NCBI GenBank assembly: GCA_012718855.1
Contig: JAAYBS010000059.1
Location: 1-39,588, forward strand
Direction of reading: 5' to 3'
Origin: Syntrophomonadaceae bacterium
GTDB lineage: Bacteria > Bacillota > Syntrophomonadia > Syntrophomonadales > Syntrophomonadaceae
Length of the DNA: 39,588 nt
In this document: piece after piece, positions 1 through 9,537 of the stretch
Layout: each line of letters opens with the position of its first letter
Position numbering within the stretch: position 1 is the first letter of the stretch
The notes under the pieces: model-generated
Database searches by the model: none
Told to the model about the DNA's origin: nothing
Seen by the model: only the letters and a program-made list of their open reading frames with translations
Program-made: the position numbers and the translations under genes

Positions 1-96
1 GGAAGGAGTGATGGGATATCCAAAGTAAGCCATACAACCGGCTCTGATTGCTCCCTCTGCTAATGCTTCATTGCCCTTCATAAGTATCTTACTCAC
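1..96 (-). CDS. 2-oxoacid:ferredoxin oxidoreductase alpha subunit (VorB/KorA-like), N-terminal part, truncated by window edge
   Basis: Reverse strand from GTG at 96 reads [32 protein letters not shown], typical N-terminus of VorB/KorA; follows the ferredoxin subunit gene. Confidence 0.85.
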   Translation of the reverse strand, partial: MSKILMKGNEALAEGAIRAGCMAYFGYPITPS

Positions 97-100
97 TGCA

Positions 101-316
101 TCACGCCCTTTCCACCACAATGACCATATCAGGACACATCACAGCACATAGGGCACATCCAGTACATTTTTCCATTTCAGTAACTGATATAGGGTGATAT
201 CCCAATACATTAATCCGAGTTTTATCGAGCATCAAAATATTTTTAGGGCAAAAATTAACACAGAGTTCGCAGGCTTTACAGTGCTCAGTGTTAAAACTAA
301 CCCTGCCCTTTGCCAT
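101..316 (-). CDS. 4Fe-4S ferredoxin, delta subunit of 2-oxoacid:ferredoxin oxidoreductase
   Basis: 71 aa with two CxxCxxCxxxC-type motifs ([24 protein letters not shown]), adjacent to VorB/KorA-like start. Confidence 0.88.
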   Translation of the reverse strand: MAKGRVSFNTEHCKACELCVNFCPKNILMLDKTRINVLGYHPISVTEMEKCTGCALCAVMCPDMVIVVERA

Positions 317-340
317 ACCATATTCCTCCCCTTGCTACAA

Positions 341-1003
341 CTATATCCATTCAGGCCGCATATAAAGTGTGAGTGCTTTTAGAACCGCTCCATATTCCTC
401 GAAAAGCAACGGGTAAAAGTCATTCCGGACCGTCAGATAATTAACTGGCAAGTCCAATTTTTTAGCGAAATCCAACACTATATTATGACCATGGCGGATG
501 ACATCCAAATCAGTTTCTTCCACTAAATTCGGATTGCTTATAATACCAGTAAAATTTAATCGAGCTGCTCTTTCCAGAAGCATCTTAATTTCCATCAAAT
601 CATCAATATGCTGAGCAAACGGGCGATACGGATTTATTACAAAAAAGAACTTCAGCTCAGTCCGGCTGATAAGATGTCGGCTCAAATATCCCAGCACTAA
701 TGAACCCACTTCATCACCGGCTAAATCGATAATTAGATGGTTATCAACATTTATAGAGTTGATAATATGAGCGGGAATGTGAGGAACATCGCCAAATGAC
801 AGTGAGCCTTCAGGTGCCAATAAGTTAATCCCCAATTCTTTCAATCTCTTCGCAACGTCCCGAGAGACAAAATAAGGATTAACCAGATCAAGATCAGCCA
901 TTACGACATTACTGACTTTTGAAGCCGTTTCTACCGCAAAATTTAATGCCACTTCGGTCTTGCCACTGCCAAAACCACCGGCGAAGATTTTTACACTTCC
1001 CAA
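341..1003 (-). CDS. P-loop nucleotide-binding protein (CobQ/MinD-like) linked to 2-oxoacid oxidoreductase operon
   Basis: Walker A-like GGFGSGKTEVALN near N-terminus, DLDLVNPYF, LIIDLAGDE; same strand immediately upstream of ferredoxin/VorB-like genes. Confidence 0.7.
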   Translation of the reverse strand: MGSVKIFAGGFGSGKTEVALNFAVETASKVSNVVMADLDLVNPYFVSRDVAKRLKELGINLLAPEGSLSFGDVPHIPAHIINSINVDNHLIIDLAGDEVGSLVLGYLSRHLISRTELKFFFVINPYRPFAQHIDDLMEIKMLLERAARLNFTGIISNPNLVEETDLDVIRHGHNIVLDFAKKLDLPVNYLTVRNDFYPLLFEEYGAVLKALTLYMRPEWI

Positions 1004-1034
1004 ATTCTTTCCCTTTCGACCGGATTTACTTATA

Positions 1035-1050
1035 CTGTAATGTAATACAG
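1035..1050. promoter_or_regulatory. Operator-like inverted repeat CTGTA-N6-TACAG upstream of the P-loop ATPase/oxidoreductase operon
   Basis: ctgtaatgtaatacag, about 30 bp upstream of the 341..1003 ORF. Confidence 0.3.
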
Positions 1051-1209
1051 CCCAGTTCGAAAATCAACTGTTATTTGTTTTAATTACAAAATATTTATTC
1101 TATAACTATATACATAAAAAATAAGCCACCCGTAAGTAGCCAATATAAACACAGCTAATAATTAAGTTGTTTTGTGTTTTACTATAGATTTATTAAATAC
1201 TGTAATAAA

Positions 1210-2067
1210 TCATAATTTATCTATAGCGAATGATTGCTGATCACTTACTACATCAGCCATTTCCGAAATTACACTTTCGATATCAATTTCATTAATCCCC
1301 AGTAAATCCATGGCTTCAGAAGATATCGGATATAACATCCCGTCAATTCCAACCCCGATACCCATAGTAACCGAGACGAAATCAGCAATATGAACAATAG
1401 CCGTCAACTTCTTGTTAATGGTTGCCTTTTCCGGTTCATGATGAAACATAATGGCTTCTACCAGTTCCGGCGGTAAGTTCCATTTTTCTGCCACCTGGGC
1501 TCCTACCTGAGCATGATCAAAACCCATTATCTCTATCTCAACTTCATTAAAAGGAACGTCTGTATTTTCTACCTTTTCTACTACCTCACGATAAACTTCT
1601 TTCATATTGTTGTTAAGAATAACTTTGCCAATATCATGTAATAAGGCAGCTGTATAAGCAACATCTACCGCCGGGTATTTAATTCTTTTGGCAATTATAC
1701 GCGCCGCAATAGCCGAGCTTTGTGAATGACGCCATAATTCACCCGGTTCCAGTGCATAGCCGCCAATTTCCTGATTAAGAATTTCACTGACTGATGCTGC
1801 CAGTACAATACTGCGAATAGTTCTGAAACCCAGCAGTACAACTGCATCAGTAACGGTAGAAATTCTACGCGGAAAACCATAAAAAGCCGAGTTCGCCAAT
1901 CTCAGTACTCTGGCCGTCATACTCTGATCCTGAGTAAGAACATTATTTATGTCCTGGGCGGTTGAATCCGGATCTTCTGATAACTGCATTACCTTTACTA
2001 CTACATGAGGTAATGCTGGCAGATCATTTACTGCAGCAACAATTTGTTCGAGGGAAACCATTCCCAT
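1210..2067 (-). CDS. HDOD domain-containing protein
   Basis: LPALPHVVVKVMQLSEDPDSTAQDINNVLTQDQSMTARVLRLANSAFYG and LLHDIGKVILN: typical HDOD domain. Confidence 0.92.
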   Translation of the reverse strand: MGMVSLEQIVAAVNDLPALPHVVVKVMQLSEDPDSTAQDINNVLTQDQSMTARVLRLANSAFYGFPRRISTVTDAVVLLGFRTIRSIVLAASVSEILNQEIGGYALEPGELWRHSQSSAIAARIIAKRIKYPAVDVAYTAALLHDIGKVILNNNMKEVYREVVEKVENTDVPFNEVEIEIMGFDHAQVGAQVAEKWNLPPELVEAIMFHHEPEKATINKKLTAIVHIADFVSVTMGIGVGIDGMLYPISSEAMDLLGINEIDIESVISEMADVVSDQQSFAIDKL

Positions 2068-2078
2068 CGATAACCCTC

Positions 2079-2552
2079 CTATCTCCAGTTATCTATTTTT
2101 CGTTCGAGATAAGTACGGTAATTCCCAAGTTCTTCACTAACTTTTAATAATAATCTTTCCAGGTCAACTTTAGATAAGGTTATTTCCTCAGGATTTATTA
2201 TCTCTATAGTTCTAAATTCATCTTTCATGGTAAATTTTAATACTTCTTCTATGGTATCTGCAGTTAAAGTGATGATAACAGGCGCATAACTAATAGTTTT
2301 ACCGGTAATTTCATCAACAACCGAGTAAGTTTCAAGCCCCATATCAATGTCCTCGATATAAATTCCCTGAATGGGCACATTACGAATCAAGGATATTTTA
2401 TTCTGTCTAATTTCCTCTGCCACCTGTTCTCCATTTTTACCTCCGAATAATTTACCCTGCTGGGCACGACCACGGTAATCAAAACGGACTTTCATTCGCA
2501 GTCTTTCCAAATCAGTGCTCCCTCCCTGTTTTCCTAACATCTTTTTTAACAA
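2079..2552 (-). CDS. Hypothetical protein (157 aa)
   Basis: Intact ORF in operon-like arrangement with HDOD gene; family not recognised. Confidence 0.7.
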   Translation of the reverse strand: MLKKMLGKQGGSTDLERLRMKVRFDYRGRAQQGKLFGGKNGEQVAEEIRQNKISLIRNVPIQGIYIEDIDMGLETYSVVDEITGKTISYAPVIITLTADTIEEVLKFTMKDEFRTIEIINPEEITLSKVDLERLLLKVSEELGNYRTYLERKIDNWR

Positions 2553-2575
2553 CCATCATTTATAAAACAAATATA

Positions 2576-3484
2576 TTAGTTAAGGTTACACTCATACTGC
2601 TTCAAATTCATTCCCAGAATAGCAGCCAGTCCTTCCCCATAATGAATACCCAGATTAATATCCGGTTTCAGACTCAAACTTTCCAATGCCATTAGATGCC
2701 CGGGCTCAGCCGATAAAGAAGATGTCAACAGTTTAAAATCTGCCTGATTATCTAATCCTCTGGCCAGCAAAGCTGCTACCGAAGTAACATATCCGTCCAG
2801 CATTATGCCTATCCCTTTACGAGCTGCTTCAAGTATAAATCCTGCCAGCGAAGCAATTTCCAGACCTCCAAAACGACTAAGCAGGTCAATGGTATCAAAC
2901 GGATCTACCTGTCGATACCTTAAAGCCCTATTAATTATATCGACTTTTTGTGCATAAACTTTATCCCCGGCAGAGCCAGGTCCAACAATATCAGCAGGTG
3001 ATACTCCTAACATTACTGATATAAGTGCTGAAGCACACAGCGTATCGGCAACACCGATTTCGCCTATCCCTATTATATCAAATTTATAATTAGATAAACT
3101 GTTGCATATAAATGCTCCAATTTCAATGGCTCGTTCAACTTCAATTCTTTCTAAAGCATCCCCAAATAAAAAATTCGCAGTCCCCCGTCGAATATTAAGT
3201 TTTACAGTACCAGGTACTGATTTAGCCAAGCCAACATCGATTATATACTCCAATTTATTCATTTGCTGTAATAAGCGAGCTGTAGGTGCCCTGCCGTATA
3301 AATGTTCCTGCACAATGTCACTGGTACTATACGGAAGGTAAGCACTTATATTTTCCCCGCTGATACCATTATCTCCTGCAAATAAAACCAAACAATAATT
3401 TATTGGGTCAATATTTGTCATTTTATCATTTAGCCAATATTGGTTAACCGGTTCAATCACTGGCTGTATATTAATTAATTCCAC
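2576..3484 (-). CDS. cobT: Nicotinate-nucleotide--dimethylbenzimidazole phosphoribosyltransferase-like (CobT family, short)
   Basis: LVLFAGDNGISGENISAY, DVGLAKS, NIRRGTANF, GIGEIGVADTLCASAL, FGGLEIASLAGFILEAA, LDGYVTSVAALLA, SAEPGHLMALESL, GEGLAAILGMNL: CobT motif series; the KPPGSLG-type N-terminal motif is absent. Confidence 0.85.
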   Translation of the reverse strand: MELINIQPVIEPVNQYWLNDKMTNIDPINYCLVLFAGDNGISGENISAYLPYSTSDIVQEHLYGRAPTARLLQQMNKLEYIIDVGLAKSVPGTVKLNIRRGTANFLFGDALERIEVERAIEIGAFICNSLSNYKFDIIGIGEIGVADTLCASALISVMLGVSPADIVGPGSAGDKVYAQKVDIINRALRYRQVDPFDTIDLLSRFGGLEIASLAGFILEAARKGIGIMLDGYVTSVAALLARGLDNQADFKLLTSSLSAEPGHLMALESLSLKPDINLGIHYGEGLAAILGMNLKQYECNLN

Positions 3485-3486
3485 TC

Positions 3487-4044
3487 TTAGTAATCAATTC
3501 CCTTCCTGGCGGAAATGCCTCGACTGTAAGGATGTTTAATCTTATCCATACTGGTTATCAAATCAAAGTTGTCAGTTAATTCGCGTGGGAACTGTCTTCC
3601 GGTAGTTATTATATCTATTTCGGGTGACGAATTTTGCAATATTGAGATAATATGTTCTCTACATGAAGTAAAAAGTCGATAAACATTCCATATTTCATCA
3701 AGGATAATAACATCGTAATAGCCATTTTTTAATTGATGACTGACAAAATCCAATCCTGCTTCTACCAGTCGATAATCTTCATCAGTTTGGTTGGAATGGG
3801 TTACTATGCACTCTCCGTCTCCCGGGCAGCAATCCTGCCCTCGATAAGGACACGTACGACCAAAAGATACTGCTTTCAGCGCGGAGTCATCAATTCGATT
3901 TATTGCCCGCCACTCACCGCTGACTTTAAGGTCTTTAAGAAAGGCAACTACTAAAACTCTTTTGCCATGTCCCCAGGCTCTTATTGCCAAACCTACTGCT
4001 GCAGTTGTCTTCCCTTTTCCGGTTCCGGTAAATACTACTCTCAT
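3487..4044 (-). CDS. cobO: Cob(I)alamin adenosyltransferase (CobO/BtuR family)
   Basis: FTGTGKGKTTAAVGLAIRAWGHGKRVLVVAFLK; DVIILDEIWNVY; TTGRQFP; MDKIKHPYSRGISARKGIDY. Confidence 0.9.
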   Translation of the reverse strand: MRVVFTGTGKGKTTAAVGLAIRAWGHGKRVLVVAFLKDLKVSGEWRAINRIDDSALKAVSFGRTCPYRGQDCCPGDGECIVTHSNQTDEDYRLVEAGLDFVSHQLKNGYYDVIILDEIWNVYRLFTSCREHIISILQNSSPEIDIITTGRQFPRELTDNFDLITSMDKIKHPYSRGISARKGIDY

Positions 4045-4054
4045 TATGCTATCC

Positions 4055-4798
4055 TCAAATTACTTCTCTGGCTAACTGTCTTAATTTATTTACTTCCTGC
4101 CGGTCTAAAAATCGGTATTCACCTACCGCCAGGTCTTTTAATTCCAGAAAAGCAAATCCGGTTCGTTTTAAGCTTATAACCGGATGTCCAACTGCCTGGC
4201 ACATTCTTTTTACCTGCCGGTTCCGTCCCTCATGAATAACTATTTCCAGTAAGGTTCGATGTCGATCTGTTTTTAAACATCTTACTCTGGCTGGAGCCGT
4301 TATCCCATCGTCAAGCATTACTCCTTCAGATAGTTTTTTTATAGCTTCCTTATAAACTACTCCCTCTACCCAGGCTTGATAGGTTTTATTTATCTCATAG
4401 CGGGGATGAATCATGAGGTTGGTAAAATCACCGTCATTAGTAAGCAACAATAAACCCTCTGTATCCATATCGAGGCGACCTATAGGGTAAATTCGCTGTG
4501 GAAGGTTAGTTAATAAATCTATTATGGTGGGACGGCCATAAGGATCGCTAACTGATGATAATACTCCAACAGGTTTATTTATCATCAGATAGATTTTGTC
4601 CGCAATAGAAATCTGCCAGCCATCTACTTCAATCGTATCTGTATCAGGTATTACATTATAAGCCAACTGATCTACTATCTGACCATTAACCGCTACACGC
4701 TTATCCATAATAAGCTGTTCAGCTTTTCGACGAGAGGTTATACCCGCTTCTGCCAAAAATTTTGCCAGTCTCACTTTTTCCCCCATCCTGTTTAGCAA
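4055..4798 (-). CDS. rluB: RluB/RsuA-family 23S/16S rRNA pseudouridine synthase
   Basis: S4 domain (RLAKFLAEAGITSRRKAEQLI) plus NKPVGVLSS, YPIGRLDMDTEGLLLLTNDG, EGRNRQVKRMC; true start probably GTG near 4774 with upstream GGATGGGGG. Confidence 0.93.
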   Translation of the reverse strand: MLNRMGEKVRLAKFLAEAGITSRRKAEQLIMDKRVAVNGQIVDQLAYNVIPDTDTIEVDGWQISIADKIYLMINKPVGVLSSVSDPYGRPTIIDLLTNLPQRIYPIGRLDMDTEGLLLLTNDGDFTNLMIHPRYEINKTYQAWVEGVVYKEAIKKLSEGVMLDDGITAPARVRCLKTDRHRTLLEIVIHEGRNRQVKRMCQAVGHPVISLKRTGFAFLELKDLAVGEYRFLDRQEVNKLRQLAREVI

Positions 4799-4959
4799 CT
4801 AAATTATCCTTGATTCTATTATGCTTTAATTTCGTGATATACATTCTATTTCCTGCCCCTGGGAAATACTAAGGGAGAATTTAATTTATATTTTAATACT
4901 TGGCCGTCTGGCTTTTCTGGTATTATTATCATTAATGAAAGTAATTGGTGGTGGCTTGT

Positions 4960-5535
4960 ATGGAAAAAAGAAACATTGATAAACCCAAAGTAGAGCAGGC
5001 CGTACGCATGATTTTGGAGGCTATCGGTGAAGACCCGGAACGTGAAGGTTTGGTTGATACTCCCCGCCGGGTCGCTAATATGTATTCCGAAATATTTGCC
5101 GGGCTTGATGTTGAACCCCGTGAATTATTAAAGGTGCGTTTTTCTGAATTTCATGATGAATTGGTGCTGGTTAAAGATATACCCCTTTATTCGATGTGTG
5201 AGCATCATCTGCTGCCTTTCTATGGCAGAGCCCATGTAGCCTATATACCACGGGGCGGACAGGTGGTCGGTATAAGTAAACTGGCCAGAGTTGTAGATGC
5301 CTATGCTCACCGTCCTCAGTTACAGGAGAGATTAACTTCTCAGATTGCTGATTGTATTAACGATACGTTAAAGCCCTATGGTGTTGGCGTAGTAATTCAG
5401 GCTGAACATATGTGCATGACCATGCGTGGCATTCGCAAACCTGGTTCCCTGACTGTAACTTCAGCGGTGCGCGGTATATTTGAATCCCGCTCAGAAGCCC
5501 GTGCTGAACTTCTTTCATTGATTCAAAACGACTAA
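4960..5535 (+). CDS. folE: GTP cyclohydrolase I FolE
   Basis: [68 protein letters not shown] track extends to a TTG at 4945. Confidence 0.96.
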   Translation: MEKRNIDKPKVEQAVRMILEAIGEDPEREGLVDTPRRVANMYSEIFAGLDVEPRELLKVRFSEFHDELVLVKDIPLYSMCEHHLLPFYGRAHVAYIPRGGQVVGISKLARVVDAYAHRPQLQERLTSQIADCINDTLKPYGVGVVIQAEHMCMTMRGIRKPGSLTVTSAVRGIFESRSEARAELLSLIQND

Positions 5536-5625
5536 GATAATAATCTGCCGGGTCAGGACTGATTTAATAACCTTAGCGATAAATAATACCCCTGCTCTTG
5601 ATACTAAGGTATCTTAATAAAGCAA

Positions 5626-5663
5626 GCCCGTACCATTTTTTTGATGATACGGGCCTATTTTTT
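5626..5663. terminator. Bidirectional rho-independent terminator between convergent folE and fhs
   Basis: GCCCGTA...TACGGGC stem followed by T-rich run on the + strand; convergent genes. Confidence 0.75.
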
Positions 5664-5715
5664 GGATTTGGTTGTTTTACAGTTGCTTTTGATTAGCCTT
5701 TCGATACCGAACCGG

Positions 5716-7383
5716 CTAGAACAGTCCTACTATTTCCCCGTCGGCTTTTATATCTATTTTTTCGGCTGCAGGTGTTTTTCCCAGTCCGGGCATGGTCATA
5801 ATTTCACCGGCCAGAGCCACTACAAATCCGGCACCGGCAGATAATTTTACCTCACGAATTATAACTTCAAATCCGCGTGGTCTGCCTTTTAAGTCAGCAT
5901 TATCTGATAATGAATACTGCGTTTTAGCTATGCATACCGGTAAGTTTCCATAGCCTTGCTGTTCGTATTTATCCAGCATTTTATTAGCTGCCGGTAAATA
6001 TTTAACGCCATCCGCACCATATATTTCGCGGCATATGGTTTCAATTTTGTTTTTAAGTGGTTGGTTCAAATCATACAGGAAATTGAATGTACTTTTGCTC
6101 TCTGCAGCTTCAATTACTTTATGGGCTAATTCTTCACCGCCTGCTGAACCCTCAGCCCAAACTCTTGATAATGCTACAGAAGCCCCTAAAGCTTCACATT
6201 TAGCAAATACCAGCTTAATTTCTTCCTCAGTATCAGTGGGGAACTCGTTCAAGGCCACTACTACTGGAAGACCATACTTCTGAATATTCTCCAGTTGTTT
6301 TTCCAGATTTTCAATACCACGCTCCAGGGCTGCCAGATCGGGTTCACCCAGTTTATCTTTGCTTACCCCGCCATGGTTTTTTAGAGCCCGAATAGTAGCA
6401 ACCAGCACCACTGCATCCGGAGCCATGTTTCCGTAGCGGCAAACTATATCAAAGAATTTCTCCGCACCCAGATCAGCACCAAATCCGGCTTCAGTTATCA
6501 TATAATCTGCCAGCTTCATTCCCATACGGGTTGCCATTATACTGTTGGCCCCATGAGCAATATTGGCAAATGGACCGCCATGTACAAACGCAGGTGTATT
6601 TTCCAGAGTCTGCACCAGATTAGGTTTTATAGCATCTTTCATCAGCAGAGCCATAGACCCGGCCGCTTTTAAATCATCAGCAGTAACTGGTTTGCCGTCA
6701 TAAGTATAGGCAACCACGATACGTTTAAAACGTTCTTTTAAATCCATTAAATCAGTTGCCAGACAGAGACATGCCATTATTTCTGAAGCCACCGTTATAT
6801 CAAAGCCTGATTCTCTGGGAACGCCGTTAACTTTTCCTCCCAGACCGACTACTATATTTCTCAGCGCCCTTTCGTTTAAGTCCATGGCCCGGCGAAATAC
6901 AATCTGTCCAGGATCAATCTGCAGAGTGTTGCCCTGGTGAATATGGTTGTCCAGCATAGCTGCCAGTAAATTATGAGCTGTGGTTACCGCATGAATATCT
7001 CCGGTAAAGTGCAGATTAATATCTTCCATAGGAACTACCTGGGAATACCCACCTCCGGCTGCTCCGCCTTTTACTCCAAAACTGGGTCCCAGGGAAGGTT
7101 CACGCAGGGCAATAATAGCCTTTTTGCCAATACGATTAAGTGCCTGTCCCAAACCAACCGTGGTAGTTGTCTTTCCTTCACCTGCCGGAGTAGGATTAAT
7201 AGCAGTAACCAGAACTAATTTCCCCGAAGACCGATCCTTTAATCTTTCCCACAAATCCAGCGACACTTTGGCTTTATATTTACCGTACAGGTCCAAATCG
7301 TCTTCGTTGATACCTATTGATTCGGCTACATTGATAATCGGCTCCATTTTCGTTTCCTGGGCAATTTGAATGTCAGTTTTCAT
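5716..7383 (-). CDS. fhs: Formate--tetrahydrofolate ligase
   Basis: 555 aa; [72 protein letters not shown]. Confidence 0.98.
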   Translation of the reverse strand: MKTDIQIAQETKMEPIINVAESIGINEDDLDLYGKYKAKVSLDLWERLKDRSSGKLVLVTAINPTPAGEGKTTTTVGLGQALNRIGKKAIIALREPSLGPSFGVKGGAAGGGYSQVVPMEDINLHFTGDIHAVTTAHNLLAAMLDNHIHQGNTLQIDPGQIVFRRAMDLNERALRNIVVGLGGKVNGVPRESGFDITVASEIMACLCLATDLMDLKERFKRIVVAYTYDGKPVTADDLKAAGSMALLMKDAIKPNLVQTLENTPAFVHGGPFANIAHGANSIMATRMGMKLADYMITEAGFGADLGAEKFFDIVCRYGNMAPDAVVLVATIRALKNHGGVSKDKLGEPDLAALERGIENLEKQLENIQKYGLPVVVALNEFPTDTEEEIKLVFAKCEALGASVALSRVWAEGSAGGEELAHKVIEAAESKSTFNFLYDLNQPLKNKIETICREIYGADGVKYLPAANKMLDKYEQQGYGNLPVCIAKTQYSLSDNADLKGRPRGFEVIIREVKLSAGAGFVVALAGEIMTMPGLGKTPAAEKIDIKADGEIVGLF

Positions 7384-7504
7384 TATGTTTCCACCTCTCT
7401 GTTTTTTCGTTTACTCTTATATTATAACCAGTTTATTAGAACCTGATTTTTAATGACTATTTCTACATTAATGATGTTAATAGGCGGAGGCTTAAACACA
7501 TAAG

Positions 7505-7523
7505 TAGTCCCTAAAAGGGACTA
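7505..7523. repeat. Perfect short inverted repeat TAGTCCCT-AAA-AGGGACTA
   Basis: 8-bp perfect arms, 3-nt spacer, in the ~470 bp AT-rich intergenic region upstream of fhs. Confidence 0.55.
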
Positions 7524-7784
7524 AATCTAATGTTTTTAATAATTTTCTTTTATCCAAAAAATTTAATATATTTTAACATCACCCACTATTAAATCATTTT
7601 TTACATATAAATGTCCACTATTAGTTATTTAAAAAGTTAAAACTTCTTAATTATTCTAATATAAATTCACCTAAGAAACCCAAAACAATTCCCGGATATT
7701 TTTAGCATTCAGAGGATAATTATTATATTGCCTGGCATTATTGTACCAATATTAAGTTATCATTATTCTTATCAGTGGTTTGTA

Positions 7785-7822
7785 CGAAAAAATAGCACGG
7801 TAAACCGAAGTTTAACCGCGCT
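7785..7822 (-). terminator. Rho-independent terminator downstream of spmAB
   Basis: Minus strand reads AGCGCGGTTAAAC-TTCG-GTTTACCGTGCT-ATTTTTT: UUCG-capped stem followed by T run. Confidence 0.85.
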
Positions 7823-7849
7823 AAAAGAAGTTTGGTAACGGGAAAGATA

Positions 7850-8386
7850 TCATTTAAATAATAAATTACAAATGTATACTGAGGCGATAAATCCGGTAAT
7901 ATCGGCAGTTAATCCGGTGACAACTGCATAGCGGAATTTTTTTATCCCGACTGCTCCGAAATAAACGGTCAATACAAAAAAAGTGGTATCCGTTGTTCCC
8001 TGCATGGTTGACGCAATACGGCCGATTAAAGAGTCCGGGCCGTAAACGCGCATTAGTTCAGTAGCCATGCCTAGAACTCCACTTCCTGATAAAGGGCGCA
8101 TTATGGCCAGGGGCAGAACTTCAGCCGGGGCACCCAGGTAATTGGTGACCGGTGACAATATTTGGGTCAGATATTCCATAGCTCCCGAAGCTCTGAAAAC
8201 TGAGATGGATACCATCATCCCTACCAGAAAGGGAATTATCTTTATTGCAGTTGTAAATCCTTCCTGGGCACCTTCTACAAAGCTCTCATATACAGGAACC
8301 TTTTTTATAAATCCGTAAATTGGCACCGTCAACAGCAAAAAAGGAATTGCCCAGCGGGAAACCGTTTCCAGTATCTGCAGAAACAT
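7850..8386 (-). CDS. spmB: Spore maturation protein B
   Basis: 178 aa; EGAQEGFTTAIKIIPFLVGMMVSISVFRASGAM, RPLSGSGVLGMATELM, TTDTTFFVLTVYFGAVGIK. Confidence 0.95.
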   Translation of the reverse strand: MFLQILETVSRWAIPFLLLTVPIYGFIKKVPVYESFVEGAQEGFTTAIKIIPFLVGMMVSISVFRASGAMEYLTQILSPVTNYLGAPAEVLPLAIMRPLSGSGVLGMATELMRVYGPDSLIGRIASTMQGTTDTTFFVLTVYFGAVGIKKFRYAVVTGLTADITGFIASVYICNLLFK

Positions 8387-8389
8387 ATA

Positions 8390-8977
8390 TTATCTCCCCC
8401 AACGGCTATAGGTACGCAGCCAGTAATCGAGGGATACGGCAATAATCATGGCCAGGCTGGTGGCAAATATACATGGCCCTACTATTTCAGTGGGATTGGC
8501 AGAACCGAATGATAAGCGTACTCCGATAATTGTAGCCGGTATTAATGTAATACAGGAAGTATTAAGGGCCAGAAAGGTACACATAGCCGTGGATGCCTGC
8601 TCGGGATCAGGATTTAATTGCTGCAATTCCTGCATGGCTTTCATTCCAAATGGAGTAGCGGCATTGCCTAGCCCCAGCATATTAGCACTTAAGTTAAGAA
8701 TAATTGCTCCCATAGCCGGATGCCGGGGTGGGACTGTGGGGAATAACCTTACCATCAGGGGTCTCATAACCCAGGCAATTACTCTTATCAATCCGCCTTT
8801 TTCGGCAATTTTCATAATGCCCAGCCATAAGGCCATAACCCCAATCAAATCAAAACAGACTGCAACTGCTCCCTGAGCAGCATCCAAGGCTGCCGAGGTA
8901 ACTACCTCAATATTACCGTTCAGAGCAGCTACAATTATTCCCATAGCCAGCAGCAACAGCCAGATTACATTAAGCAT
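8390..8977 (-). CDS. spmA: Spore maturation protein A
   Basis: 195 aa; MALWLGIMKIAEKGGLI, LNLSANMLGLGNAATPFGMKAMQELQ, TCITLIPATIIGVR; adjacent to spmB. Confidence 0.95.
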   Translation of the reverse strand: MLNVIWLLLLAMGIIVAALNGNIEVVTSAALDAAQGAVAVCFDLIGVMALWLGIMKIAEKGGLIRVIAWVMRPLMVRLFPTVPPRHPAMGAIILNLSANMLGLGNAATPFGMKAMQELQQLNPDPEQASTAMCTFLALNTSCITLIPATIIGVRLSFGSANPTEIVGPCIFATSLAMIIAVSLDYWLRTYSRWGR

Positions 8978-9040
8978 TTGAATAATTCCCTCCTACCCCT
9001 GCCTTTTAGAAGGGTATGAGAATTAATGCAAAAATAGAAC

Positions 9041-9060
9041 AGCCCCTGTTTCCAGGGGCT
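9041..9060 (-). terminator. Rho-independent terminator downstream of ytfJ-like gene
   Basis: Minus strand AGCCCCTG-GAAA-CAGGGGCT followed by GTTCTATTTTT. Confidence 0.85.
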
Positions 9061-9108
9061 TATAGCCGTTAATTTTCAAAGGATTATTCAGTTTTTAATT
9101 CAAATATT

Positions 9109-9537
9109 TTAATAAATCGTATCATCCAGATCGCCATCACCTTTGTTGCGGCGCAAGATACCTTCCAGTTTATCCATAAACTGCGGAGCAATATCTACCA
9201 TTCTCTCGGCCAGATGATTCCCTGCGGTAGATATCAACCGTACATCATTCATGCGTACCACCAAAAACCCGATAGGTTTTACTGATACTCCCGCACCACT
9301 CCCCCCCGCAAAGGGCAATGTATCATTTTTTGATTGGGGAGATAAATCATATTCTCCTCCGCCAGCCGCAAAACCACAGGCAACCTGGGAAATAGGAATA
9401 ATTACTGAGCCATCATTTGTTTCAACCGCATCCCCTACAACTGTATTTACATCAACCATTTCCTTAATACTCTGCATGGCAGTTTTCATAAGACTCTCTA
9501 TAGGATGACCTGTTCCATTTCCGGATTGAGTTTCCAT
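9109..9537 (-). CDS. ytfJ: Sporulation protein YtfJ (GerW family)
   Basis: GHPIESLMKTAMQSIKEMVDVNTVVGDAVETNDGSVIIPISQVACGFAAGGGEY, GGSGAGVSVKPIGFLVV. Confidence 0.92.
   Translation of the reverse strand: METQSGNGTGHPIESLMKTAMQSIKEMVDVNTVVGDAVETNDGSVIIPISQVACGFAAGGGEYDLSPQSKNDTLPFAGGSGAGVSVKPIGFLVVRMNDVRLISTAGNHLAERMVDIAPQFMDKLEGILRRNKGDGDLDDTIY

Noticed and set aside
4045-4054. Cobalamin riboswitch upstream of cobO/cobT
   Set aside because: The gap upstream is only about 10 bp; no B12-box (GCCACTG-like) sequence there.
7384-7560. THF riboswitch upstream of fhs
   Set aside because: The conserved core and pseudoknot sequence of the THF aptamer is not visible.
8448-8876. 142-aa + strand ORF
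   Set aside because: Fully antisense to the well-supported spmA; no RBS or family resemblance.
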